This document shows positions 1 through 7,765 of a stretch of DNA of 35,604 nt, in pieces. This stretch comes from DATGIQ01 sp035295665 (GTDB lineage Bacteria > Planctomycetota > Planctomycetia > Gemmatales > Gemmataceae): assembly GCA_035295665.1 (NCBI GenBank), contig DATGIQ010000488.1:1-35604 (forward strand), written 5' to 3'. Numbering within the stretch: the stretch's first letter is position 1; each line of letters starts with the position of its first letter. The notes below the pieces were generated by a model. That model made no database searches. It was not told the DNA's origin and saw only the letters and a program-made list of their open reading frames with translations. Both the position numbers and the translations under genes were made by a program.

Positions 1-262
1 ACCCAACGGGGACACTACCGGGAAATCAAAGCAAGAATGAGACCAGTCTGGTTCGTATGACCGTCCAGAAAGCTCCCCGGGGCAGTCTCAGCTTTCACCG
101 AGGGTTTGTGGAGCAAGAGGGTCAGCCTCTCCAGTTGCTGGTGGATTCACAGTCCGGATTGTGTCCGATTCCCGATCGGCCTCTTCATTTTTCCAGGGCT
201 TCCGCGGCCCTCGCCGCTCAATCTTCGGAGATTCGATCTCCGGTTGTCTCCGGATGCCTGGT
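1..262. other. Non-coding tail downstream of the cas operon
   Basis: No convincing gene or CRISPR repeat is seen here. Open frames on both strands are short, lack a good ribosome binding site and have no recognisable motif. One perfect hairpin lies at 226-242 (7-bp stem CGGAGAT/ATCTCCG, 3-base loop), about 20 bases past the stop of the CARF-HEPN gene. It has no T-run, so it is at best a weak terminator or transcript-end structure. The left flank may belong to a neighbouring gene outside the window. Confidence 0.5.
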
Positions 263-1705
263 TCAAGAAATGGCAAGCAAACGCTCCCGAACTGTCGACA
301 CAAAATTGATGCAAAGCTGCTCAGGACACTGCTCGCCGAGTTCCTTCAGTACGGTCTGGACGAGGGGCTGGCTCAGGAACGTGTCGGTGCCTGACCAGAG
401 TTGGGCATCACGCATACGACGGCTGGCGTCGTCCATGAGGGCAGGCGTAGGTTCGTTGTGCGCGACGTCGTTGCGGAGTTGCTTCACCTTGTCGACGGCG
501 TCGAGCAACGCCTTGAGCGGTTGGCTCTTCACGTAGTCACGGGCGAAGCGTCCCGCGCCGCTCTCGTGGAACCAGAACCACGACTGGCCATCGGCTCGCG
601 GCTTGCTCTCGAACGGACGGTTCTTGTCATCGTCGACATCCGCCCGTAGCAGCTTGCCGGCTGGTGCCGTCGCGCCAATTCGGAGCTTCAACCACCGTGC
701 GTCCTTCGGATCGCGTTCGAAGTGCTCGAGCAGCTTGTCCCACAGTGCCGCCTCGAAGAACGCCACGGTGCCGTGGACCGCTCTCGGGATGTCGCCTGCA
801 CGCAGCGCCAGCTCGACACGCAGCGCAGCTCGCACCGCCATGCGCTGGTGGCTCAGTACCGTGAGGTCGCAGCCGGTCGGCAGCGGCAGCGACGAGGCGA
901 AGTGCGCGAGCCAGTTGATGACCTGCGTCCACTCTTGACCGGGCGTGCCTTCGAGATAGCTGACCGCACCCCATGCGCCAAGGAGGTTGCCCTTCTCGAC
1001 GAGCGAGAGCGCGTGCCGACGAAGGCGGATGGCCTCCACAGGATCGACCCGCTCGCGCAAGACGGCCTTGTCTGCTTCGCCGCCGCGAGCGCCATCGTCG
1101 ACCTCGATGTTTTCGACCTTCGCAGTGGCCGGCGCATGCAGCCTGACCAGTTCGCGCACCAACGCCTTCACCTCGGGCATTCCGCCGGTCGCAGCAACCA
1201 CCACGTGCGAAGCACCATCCACTGCCTCACGAATTGCCCGTTCGAGCCGCGCGACAACCTCCCGACGAACGATCGAGTCGATCGGGGTATTGCGATCTTC
1301 GAGAGCGCGGTCGTCCGGCCCCAGATAGGCGCATTGGTACACCTCCGTGATTCCTTTGTCTTTCGCGCGGACCGCGAGCACGCCACCCGCGAAACGAGGA
1401 TCGTCCTTGTTTGCCTTGCGCGTCGTCTCAAGGAACAGTACACGGCTCGGCTTCGCCTCACCCCATCCAGACCAGCCCAGCGCCGCGTCGAACTTGGGCG
1501 TGCAGAGCAGCCAAGGGCTTTCGGGGAAGTTCTCTATGTCATTGCCGCGCTCGCTCGGTGCGTCGATCACATTCCAATGCGAGGGCACCTGCGCCAACTC
1601 GTCATGCAGCGAGCCTGTCCTCTTTTTGTCGAACTGGCGTTTCCTGCCGTCCTCGACGAATTGCACGTCTGTCTGGCCAACGGTCATGACGAGCAGCGTC
1701 TTCAT
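263..1705 (-). CDS. CARF-HEPN CRISPR ancillary ribonuclease (Csx1/Csm6-like)
   Basis: This 480-residue protein is the last gene of the type III operon. Its N-terminus (LLVMTVGQTDVQ) and the stretch around TGGMPEV (residues 173-179) fit a CARF-type Rossmann domain that would bind cyclic oligoadenylate. The C-terminal half is mostly helical and contains RNDVAH (411-416), a match to the RX4-6H motif of HEPN ribonucleases. By family knowledge, Cas10-made cyclic oligoadenylate would switch on non-specific RNA cleavage. The start at 1705 was chosen because its ATG overlaps the upstream stop in an ATGA, showing translational coupling. The frame could extend 45 codons upstream, but that part lies inside the neighbouring gene. 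The exact subfamily (Csx1, Csm6 or another CARF-HEPN group) is not settled. Confidence 0.82.
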   Translation of the reverse strand: MKTLLVMTVGQTDVQFVEDGRKRQFDKKRTGSLHDELAQVPSHWNVIDAPSERGNDIENFPESPWLLCTPKFDAALGWSGWGEAKPSRVLFLETTRKANKDDPRFAGGVLAVRAKDKGITEVYQCAYLGPDDRALEDRNTPIDSIVRREVVARLERAIREAVDGASHVVVAATGGMPEVKALVRELVRLHAPATAKVENIEVDDGARGGEADKAVLRERVDPVEAIRLRRHALSLVEKGNLLGAWGAVSYLEGTPGQEWTQVINWLAHFASSLPLPTGCDLTVLSHQRMAVRAALRVELALRAGDIPRAVHGTVAFFEAALWDKLLEHFERDPKDARWLKLRIGATAPAGKLLRADVDDDKNRPFESKPRADGQSWFWFHESGAGRFARDYVKSQPLKALLDAVDKVKQLRNDVAHNEPTPALMDDASRRMRDAQLWSGTDTFLSQPLVQTVLKELGEQCPEQLCINFVSTVRERLLAIS

Positions 1706-3855
1706 CGCGCGCCATCCTTCTTGTAGCGGCGGTTGCGCGAGTGCTCGGCGCGCAAGCCCGTGTGGAAGGTGTATATCTGGCCGCCCTCGCGCGGATAGTC
1801 CGCCGCGTCGGGGTGGTTGCGGCGATGGATCGCCAGCCACTCGTCCTGCGTCGCCGTCTTCTGGTGATTGTTCTTCATCCAGGCGTTAAGGTCGGATACG
1901 GGCTTCAGCGTGGGGGCATCGCTTGCTTCATCAAGGAGTAGGAGCGTCTTGGCCTCGATGCGCACGCTGCCCCAGCCAAGCGGGCGCGCGTAGCCGAGCT
2001 TCGAGCAGTAGCCGTCGGTGTGCGTGCCGCCGAGCACGCCCTTGAACTGGTTGGGGCAGAGGGCGACGAGGATCGCGGCCAACTCGGCGGCGTCGAGGTC
2101 GCGGAAGCGGACGGTGAAGCGGAACTTGCGGCCCGGCTTAGACGCCTCGAGCGCCAGAGTGCTGCGGTCGTTCTGCTTGTTCCCGTTGGAGGCATCCTCT
2201 GCTTGGGCGTCCTTGCGATCGAGGTAGAACTTGCGGCCCGCCAGCTCGCCGGGCGCGTCATAGCCAGCGGCGTCGCCGTAAGTCAGGAGCTGCGCTTTGT
2301 CTGTGCGTCCTTTTGGATTCGGATGGTCGGGCTGTTTGAGGTAGTGCTCGACAGCGCTCGACCGGGGCATGCCCAGCTCCTTGAGGAAGGTCGGCTTCAG
2401 GAAGCGGTCGTCGTCGCTCTCGTTCTCGCCGACGACCTCAAGCCCTGCATTGACGAAGACGCGGCCCATGAGCTGCGCGTGGTCATCCTTGCCGATGCCC
2501 GCGCTGCCTTCGTTGTCGCCGGTGTACCCGAAGAGTCGTCGCACGGCCGAGAGCCCCTTCGGTGCGCCTTCGTCGTCATGCGCGCGCTCGGCGTCGAGCG
2601 GGAAGAGCCCGTGCCGTTCGAGCCTCGGTGCGTCGGCGTCTTTGCGGACCGAGTCGGTGTAGGCCCAGCGGTAGTAGTAGTGCCAGCCGAGCGAGACGAT
2701 GCACTTCTTCTCGGTGTCCCACTCGACCCAAACGAGATCGCCGGGCTGGAAGGCATGACCGGCTCCCTTCTCGACAGTCTCTCGCGCGAGGCGCTGCTTC
2801 TGCTGGTCGGTACCGATGTTCGGGTGGCGAGCGCTGAAATGGCCGTCGTTCGCATCGAGCAGATGCGTCAACGTTGCAGCGTACTGCTCGATGACGGGCG
2901 ACAACGGGCGCACGGCTTCGTGCTCAACGCGAAGCTGCTGCACGTCGATGTGCGTGTGAATGAGCTTCCGTCGTGCATCCTCGGAGAGCACTGCTTCGGG
3001 AAGCGGCGCTCCAGCTCCGAGTCCACCTCGATAGGGCTCGGCTTCGCGGGTTGGGCGCACGATTTTGCGAGATCCACGCTCTCTTCGAGGGAAGTAGGCT
3101 TGCTCGTCCCTCGTCGCCATCGTGAGCACATCGACCTGCTCGGGCACAGGCCACGCCGTGCCGCCAATGTCGACGGTCGTCGCGGTGCGCACCCGGGCAA
3201 GACGCGGTTCAAGGAGCCGACCCTCGGTTCGATCAGGGTATTTGAGGTTTGGACGGTACGAGTACGAGCGATCGGCGACTCGCTCCATCGGCGCACCGAG
3301 CAGCGCCCCCAGTTCGTGTCGCAAGAGTCCCTTGAGCGAGTCGCCGGGGATGACGACAGGCCGCTTGCCCCAGGGAGCGCGCAGCGGACAGAGCACCGAC
3401 TTCTTGTTGGCGAGCTGCGTGCCAGCGAGGCTAGCCGGGAGCGGCCAGTCGCTCTCATTGTCGCCAACCTGTCCGCGCTCCCATCCGACGAGGAGCGGGG
3501 TCAGCGTCTCGAGCTCGAAGCGGATCTCGCCCGACAGACGGTTCTTGCTGCTCGTGCCGTCGTGCCAGATCGGCACCGCGCTCGTCAGGTCCTTCGGCAG
3601 CGCGGCGAAACCGTAAGGCTTGGGAAAGGGATCAGGAGGTTCGGGGACAGCCGCCTCCTGGAGACCTGCGGCGTCGAGCTTGGCGCGAACCTGTTCCAAA
3701 TGGGCTTCTTTCACGGCACAAATGAAAAACTCGATTCCGTCTTTGGCGTCGAGCACGTCGACGTGCGGCACCAACTGTCCCTTGAGCTTGTTCGGCTCGC
3801 GCGGCTTCCCATCCTTGACACGAACGTACATGCGAAAAGGCTTCTGCGACGACAT
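1702..3855 (-). CDS. Large type III RAMP protein, TIGR03986-like (Cas7 with insertion)
   Basis: A 717-residue RAMP-superfamily protein, about three times the length of a simple Cas7. Residues 1-90 are a separate N-terminal region. The RAMP core starts near IRFELETLTPLLVG (111-124) and continues with PVVIPGDSLKGLLRHELG (166-183), the usual 'PGSSLKG' helix start. A long insertion follows, then RRLFGY (439-444) and a glycine-rich loop YARPLGWGSVRI (622-633). This layout fits the TIGR03986 family and the 'Cas7-insertion' subunit of the III-D variant complex. It would be one backbone subunit along the crRNA. I do not see a confident catalytic aspartate. The start has AAGGAG nine bases upstream and lies five bases after the previous gene's stop. 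It shares an ATGA with the next gene. Confidence 0.83.
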   Translation of the reverse strand: MSSQKPFRMYVRVKDGKPREPNKLKGQLVPHVDVLDAKDGIEFFICAVKEAHLEQVRAKLDAAGLQEAAVPEPPDPFPKPYGFAALPKDLTSAVPIWHDGTSSKNRLSGEIRFELETLTPLLVGWERGQVGDNESDWPLPASLAGTQLANKKSVLCPLRAPWGKRPVVIPGDSLKGLLRHELGALLGAPMERVADRSYSYRPNLKYPDRTEGRLLEPRLARVRTATTVDIGGTAWPVPEQVDVLTMATRDEQAYFPRRERGSRKIVRPTREAEPYRGGLGAGAPLPEAVLSEDARRKLIHTHIDVQQLRVEHEAVRPLSPVIEQYAATLTHLLDANDGHFSARHPNIGTDQQKQRLARETVEKGAGHAFQPGDLVWVEWDTEKKCIVSLGWHYYYRWAYTDSVRKDADAPRLERHGLFPLDAERAHDDEGAPKGLSAVRRLFGYTGDNEGSAGIGKDDHAQLMGRVFVNAGLEVVGENESDDDRFLKPTFLKELGMPRSSAVEHYLKQPDHPNPKGRTDKAQLLTYGDAAGYDAPGELAGRKFYLDRKDAQAEDASNGNKQNDRSTLALEASKPGRKFRFTVRFRDLDAAELAAILVALCPNQFKGVLGGTHTDGYCSKLGYARPLGWGSVRIEAKTLLLLDEASDAPTLKPVSDLNAWMKNNHQKTATQDEWLAIHRRNHPDAADYPREGGQIYTFHTGLRAEHSRNRRYKKDGAR

Positions 3856-3860
3856 CAGCG

Positions 3861-5762
3861 CTACTCCTTGGTGAGGGTGAACCCGAGGATCTCGTCGCCG
3901 ATGTGCCACTCCCGTAGCAGGACGTACCCCTGGCCGGTCTTTGCGGAGGAGAAGCGTGAGAAGCCGTGCAACCGTGCGGGCGTATGGACCACGCGGGCCT
4001 GTTTCGCGTCGTCTGCCTTCGACGTGAGTTCCTCGATAAGCACGAAGCGCGGGCCGTTCGACGTGCGAACGGCCCGCCAGACCGCGTGCTCCGCGTAGAA
4101 GGCGACCTCATCGACCTGGAGCTTGTCGTCTTCACTGGGCCACGCATTTCCGAACGTCGCGGGCGGCGTGTGCAAGTCGAGGTCGATGGTCGGATCGCAC
4201 CACCACGCGACGAAGCCGTTGCCAAGCGAAGTCTTCGCGAACTTCGCGGCCTCACCGAGGGTGAACACGTCGGCGACTTCGCCGGTCTTGGTGCGCACCC
4301 ACACGTCGATAGCGTCAGGTCGATCTAGGAAGGTGCGCGTCGAGCGCGAGACGCTCGACGTCTGCTCCTCGGGCTCCTTCGGCTGTACCCACGTCCTCGA
4401 CGACTTCACTACGTCGTCGTTGACCCACGGCTTCGCCTGCCAATGCCCCGAGCCAGCGCCGCGCGTCTTGTGGCCGCCGACCGGCAGATGCCCGAGCACG
4501 CCGAGCGCGACCTGGCGATCGATGAGATTCACGAGCGGCTCGACCTCTTCGGAGGTTGCCCCTTCGACGACGACGCGCACCGGGAACGTGCCCCGGAGCA
4601 CGCGCACCGCGTCTCGCTTGGCGCTGCCGTAGGAGCCCGCCGAGAACTCATCCTCCGCATGCAGGTGCAGCTTCGCCGCCGACCAAGCGCCTTTGGCTCG
4701 CGCATCGCAGATGAGAATGCGGCTGCTCTTGCTGACGGTGCCGAAGGCTTTTCCGGCTGGGTCGTCCTCGCCTACGTCACCTTGCACGAGGTGCGGGTCT
4801 GTCACGTCGTTCCCCGCCGCACGCTCCATGCGAGAAAACACGTGGCGGAGCGGCCCGCGCACGCTCGCACCGGGGAGCAAAGGGCGACCGCCCTCCATGA
4901 GTATCGCGCGGTCGGTGCTTAGAACGTCAGGCGTCTTCTCGTTCGTCGCCCACGCGGGCTTGGCCCACGTGCCGTCTCCCGTCGGCTGCACGGTTCGCTC
5001 GGAGTCGTGCGGGCCGACGGCGAACATGTCGAGGCCCCACGCGGCTTCGTTGGGCTCGGGTTTGTACTCGCCGAACGAGACGTTCACGTCGAGCGTGCGG
5101 AAGCACCACGAGCGCGTGGGCGAGACGACGGGCACCATGACAGCGCTGACATTGGGCTCTCGTGGACGCCCGGCCTTGATCCATTCGTCGTAGCTGGCTT
5201 CGTCGAAGCGGTACGCCTTCAGGTCGGTGAGGTGGCACCAACCAAGCCCGCGCGCGGAGCTGCCACCGAGCCAGCAGCGCTCCTTGGCCCAGTGCTGGGC
5301 GAGCACGTAGCCAAGGATTCCCTCGGCCTCGCAACCTTCGTCGTCACGCAGCTTTTCTGGGATCTGCGACCAGTCGACGCGGAAGCTGAGCTGCCACTTC
5401 GTGCCCGCGGGGATGACCTCGCGGTCGTAGAGCACGCCGCCGGCGCGTGCGCCGGTCTTCTGGCGAATGCCGACGCCGGCGCGGATGCGTGGCACACCGG
5501 TGGTGGTCGCGTCGGCAAACTCCCACGCCGAGCGGCGCAGGGCGCCGTGCTTGATGTCGTCGGAGACGGCGCGCGGCAGCGGGTCGAAGAACCGCTTTGC
5601 CATCGCGACGGCCGCACCCTTGAGGCCGCGCCCCACGAGCGTCGGCACGCCATCGACGAGCGCGAAGGGCTGGTCGGCGCTGGTCTCGCGGTCGAGGCCC
5701 GACACCGAGAGCGCCGAATCCTGCACGAGGGTGGCAGTAAACAGTGTGAGCTTCGTGGTCAT
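3861..5762 (-). CDS. Double Cas7-like RAMP protein with extra C-terminal domain
   Basis: A 633-residue protein. The first Cas7-like domain (about 1-185) has D30 followed by GVPTLVGRGLKG (38-49), and D30 sits where the Cas7 catalytic aspartate is expected. It ends with a glycine-rich WLGGSSARGLGW (164-175). The second (about 225-445) has D284, RPLLPGASVRGPLR (293-306), FGTVSKSSRILICDA (340-354) and a closing PVGGHKTRGAGSG (427-439). These fit the 'Cas7-2x' subunit of the III-D variant complex, with two possible target-RNA cleavage sites. Residues about 480-633 are a further domain rich in aromatic residues (WRAVR, FYAEHAVW) whose pattern loosely recalls Csx19; this last point is inference. The ATG overlaps the upstream stop as ATGA, which decides the start. 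Confidence 0.82.
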   Translation of the reverse strand: MTTKLTLFTATLVQDSALSVSGLDRETSADQPFALVDGVPTLVGRGLKGAAVAMAKRFFDPLPRAVSDDIKHGALRRSAWEFADATTTGVPRIRAGVGIRQKTGARAGGVLYDREVIPAGTKWQLSFRVDWSQIPEKLRDDEGCEAEGILGYVLAQHWAKERCWLGGSSARGLGWCHLTDLKAYRFDEASYDEWIKAGRPREPNVSAVMVPVVSPTRSWCFRTLDVNVSFGEYKPEPNEAAWGLDMFAVGPHDSERTVQPTGDGTWAKPAWATNEKTPDVLSTDRAILMEGGRPLLPGASVRGPLRHVFSRMERAAGNDVTDPHLVQGDVGEDDPAGKAFGTVSKSSRILICDARAKGAWSAAKLHLHAEDEFSAGSYGSAKRDAVRVLRGTFPVRVVVEGATSEEVEPLVNLIDRQVALGVLGHLPVGGHKTRGAGSGHWQAKPWVNDDVVKSSRTWVQPKEPEEQTSSVSRSTRTFLDRPDAIDVWVRTKTGEVADVFTLGEAAKFAKTSLGNGFVAWWCDPTIDLDLHTPPATFGNAWPSEDDKLQVDEVAFYAEHAVWRAVRTSNGPRFVLIEELTSKADDAKQARVVHTPARLHGFSRFSSAKTGQGYVLLREWHIGDEILGFTLTKE

Positions 5763-7765
5763 CTGGCCTCCTTCGCCTTCTTGCGCATGTCGGCGCGCAG
5801 CCATCGCACGAAGAGGCGCGCGTGAAGAGCGCGCTGCTTCGGTTGCAGCGCTCTGTCGTTGAGCTTGTCGAGGATCGCTTTCGCGTCGTTGTGCTTCCAG
5901 CTCTTGCCGCCTGCCGTCGTCGGGGTGAGGCGACTGGTCAGTGCGTTCGCGTCACCTCGTTCGAGGTCGCCGACGAGGTCAAGCCATTGCGAGAGGCTCG
6001 GCTTGCGATCACTTCCGCCACCGGACTTGGCCAGCGACTTGTGGGCATTGAACCACTCCTGCGTCTTCGCGGCGATGGCCTCCTCCGCAATGTCGGCGGC
6101 AGACGTCGGCGCGTTGCTCGCAGGAGTCTCGCCAGTCATGCCGGGAAGCGAACCATCGATGCGGAAACGCCCGAAGCCCTCATGCGTGCGCTCGCCGAGC
6201 CACTCTCCCTTCGCGGCGCGCTCCGCAAGCTTCGCAACTCCCGCACCTGAGACCTCGAACACGGAGCCGCGTCGAATCGCCGCCGCAGGCATGCGCCACA
6301 GGCGAGAGGTGCCGTTGAAGCCGTGGACCATCACGCTGTCTTGCAGCTCCTTGAACCCTCCTCGCTCCGTCTTCACAATGTCGATGTCTTCGGTCCCAAC
6401 CAACGTGCGGAGCGCCTTCTCATCGAGCGCGATTTGCCAGCGAAGCAACTTGTCGCGCACGAGCAGATCCGACGTGAGCGTGAGCAGCGCTCTGTCCGTG
6501 GTCTTCGCCTCCGCAGGTTTGCCTACCCACGCGAGCTGCGCCACCTCGACGGGAGCACCCGCTCGACCCACACGCAGCCAGCGTCGCCCTTCGAGCACGG
6601 GAGCCAGCTTCTCCGCGACCTTCTTCAGATGCTCCGGCGAACCATGAAGCTCGGCGAGGAAGTGCGTCTCCTCAACGATCTGCTCGATGGCGAAGAGTGA
6701 TGCATCGACTTGTTTGGGATCGGGCCGCCCGTTGCGTAGTCGCATCCTGCGTGCGGGCTTGAAGGTTGTCCACGCCTCGCTCGGACTCGCGCGGTAGACG
6801 AAGAGGTCGTCCTCGGGGCGTTTGAGCTTCAAGCCGTCTCGCCGCTTGCTCTCGGCCTCGTCGCTCCAGGTATTGAGCCGCTTCGCCGGCGCGGTCGGCT
6901 GCGCCCACCAGGGCACATCACCCGCCGCGCCCGTCGGCTTCTCACTCTGGAGCGAGAGCGGCGATGGCAGCACCTCCACGCCATCAAGCTTCGCCGGCAC
7001 TGCGGGAAGCGGTAGCGCGTCGCTCACCGAGACCTTCCCCGACGTGAGCAGCGAGGCCGTTGCGCGATCGCCCTCGGCGATGAGCCATGCAGCGACCGCG
7101 CCGAGCAGCGCGCGACCCGGCACAAACGCGAGGCTCGGGATCAAGTTGTCGGGCGTCGCCGTCGCGGTGATGCAGAGCGGATCGCGGTTCTTGAGCAGGA
7201 GCACGAGGCGTCCCGTCGCAGCGCCCGTCTTGCGCATCGTGGTCGTGATCTCTGAGAGCGAGAGATTCACGCGACCAGCGCCAGCCGAGCGCCCACCGCC
7301 GAGTGCGTCCACCTCTTGCACGAGCCGTTGCAACGTCGGCAAGTCGTCCGCGGGCAGCTCAACCTCACCGACGAGCTTCGTGCCCTTGGGCACGTACTCG
7401 ATGACCCGCAGCGTGTCGTCCTGCGGCGCGCGGTTGTAGAAGTCCTTGTCCTTTTCAAAACCCTCGCGTGCGGTCGAGCACCAAATGTGGCTCTCCGGGC
7501 TCTCCTTCGCGTAGAGCGAGGTGAAGACGGCGGATTGTTGCTCACCGCCAGCGCGCCCGAAGAACTTCCCCGCCTCTTCGTCACCGCGAAGCCTGCGTGC
7601 GGCGTCGCGCAGCACACCCTCGACGTGCGAGGCCCAGATGATAGGGCGGTCATAGCGGTCGCGGGCGATGAGCGCATCGATGCCGCCTCCACCCGAGCCC
7701 GAGCCGAGGTGGGCGTCCGAGAGGAACTCGGCGGTGAGCCTGTAGCGTACCCACTTCTTAGACAT
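5759..7765 (-). CDS. Cas7-Cas5(Csx10)-Cas11-like fusion, type III effector
   Basis: A 668-residue fusion. Residues 1-175 are Cas7/Csm3-like: LSDAHLGSGSGGGGID (15-30), with D30 as likely catalytic aspartate, PIIWASHVEGVLRDAARRL (41-59) and glycine loop GGGRSAGAGRVNL (156-168). Residues about 183-540 are Csx10/Cas5-like: GRLVLLLKNRDPL (185-197), FVPGRALLGAVAAWL (214-228) and the closing loop ERTHEGFGRFRID (525-537). Residues about 555-668 are predicted helical and basic, where a Cas11 small subunit would be. No separate small-subunit gene exists in the operon. The order Cas7-Cas5-Cas11 equals that reported for the Synechocystis III-Dv fusion. The start (ATGTCTAA) overlaps the cas10 stop by 8 bases. 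The Cas11 assignment rests on position and helicity, not on sequence motifs. Confidence 0.82.
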   Translation of the reverse strand: MSKKWVRYRLTAEFLSDAHLGSGSGGGGIDALIARDRYDRPIIWASHVEGVLRDAARRLRGDEEAGKFFGRAGGEQQSAVFTSLYAKESPESHIWCSTAREGFEKDKDFYNRAPQDDTLRVIEYVPKGTKLVGEVELPADDLPTLQRLVQEVDALGGGRSAGAGRVNLSLSEITTTMRKTGAATGRLVLLLKNRDPLCITATATPDNLIPSLAFVPGRALLGAVAAWLIAEGDRATASLLTSGKVSVSDALPLPAVPAKLDGVEVLPSPLSLQSEKPTGAAGDVPWWAQPTAPAKRLNTWSDEAESKRRDGLKLKRPEDDLFVYRASPSEAWTTFKPARRMRLRNGRPDPKQVDASLFAIEQIVEETHFLAELHGSPEHLKKVAEKLAPVLEGRRWLRVGRAGAPVEVAQLAWVGKPAEAKTTDRALLTLTSDLLVRDKLLRWQIALDEKALRTLVGTEDIDIVKTERGGFKELQDSVMVHGFNGTSRLWRMPAAAIRRGSVFEVSGAGVAKLAERAAKGEWLGERTHEGFGRFRIDGSLPGMTGETPASNAPTSAADIAEEAIAAKTQEWFNAHKSLAKSGGGSDRKPSLSQWLDLVGDLERGDANALTSRLTPTTAGGKSWKHNDAKAILDKLNDRALQPKQRALHARLFVRWLRADMRKKAKEAR

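Noticed and set aside
2020..4098. Long plus-strand open frame (692 codons) opposite two cas genes, with others at 722-1726 and 5007-5825
   Set aside because: It is antisense to well-supported RAMP genes, lacks family motifs and a ribosome binding site, and is explained by high GC content.
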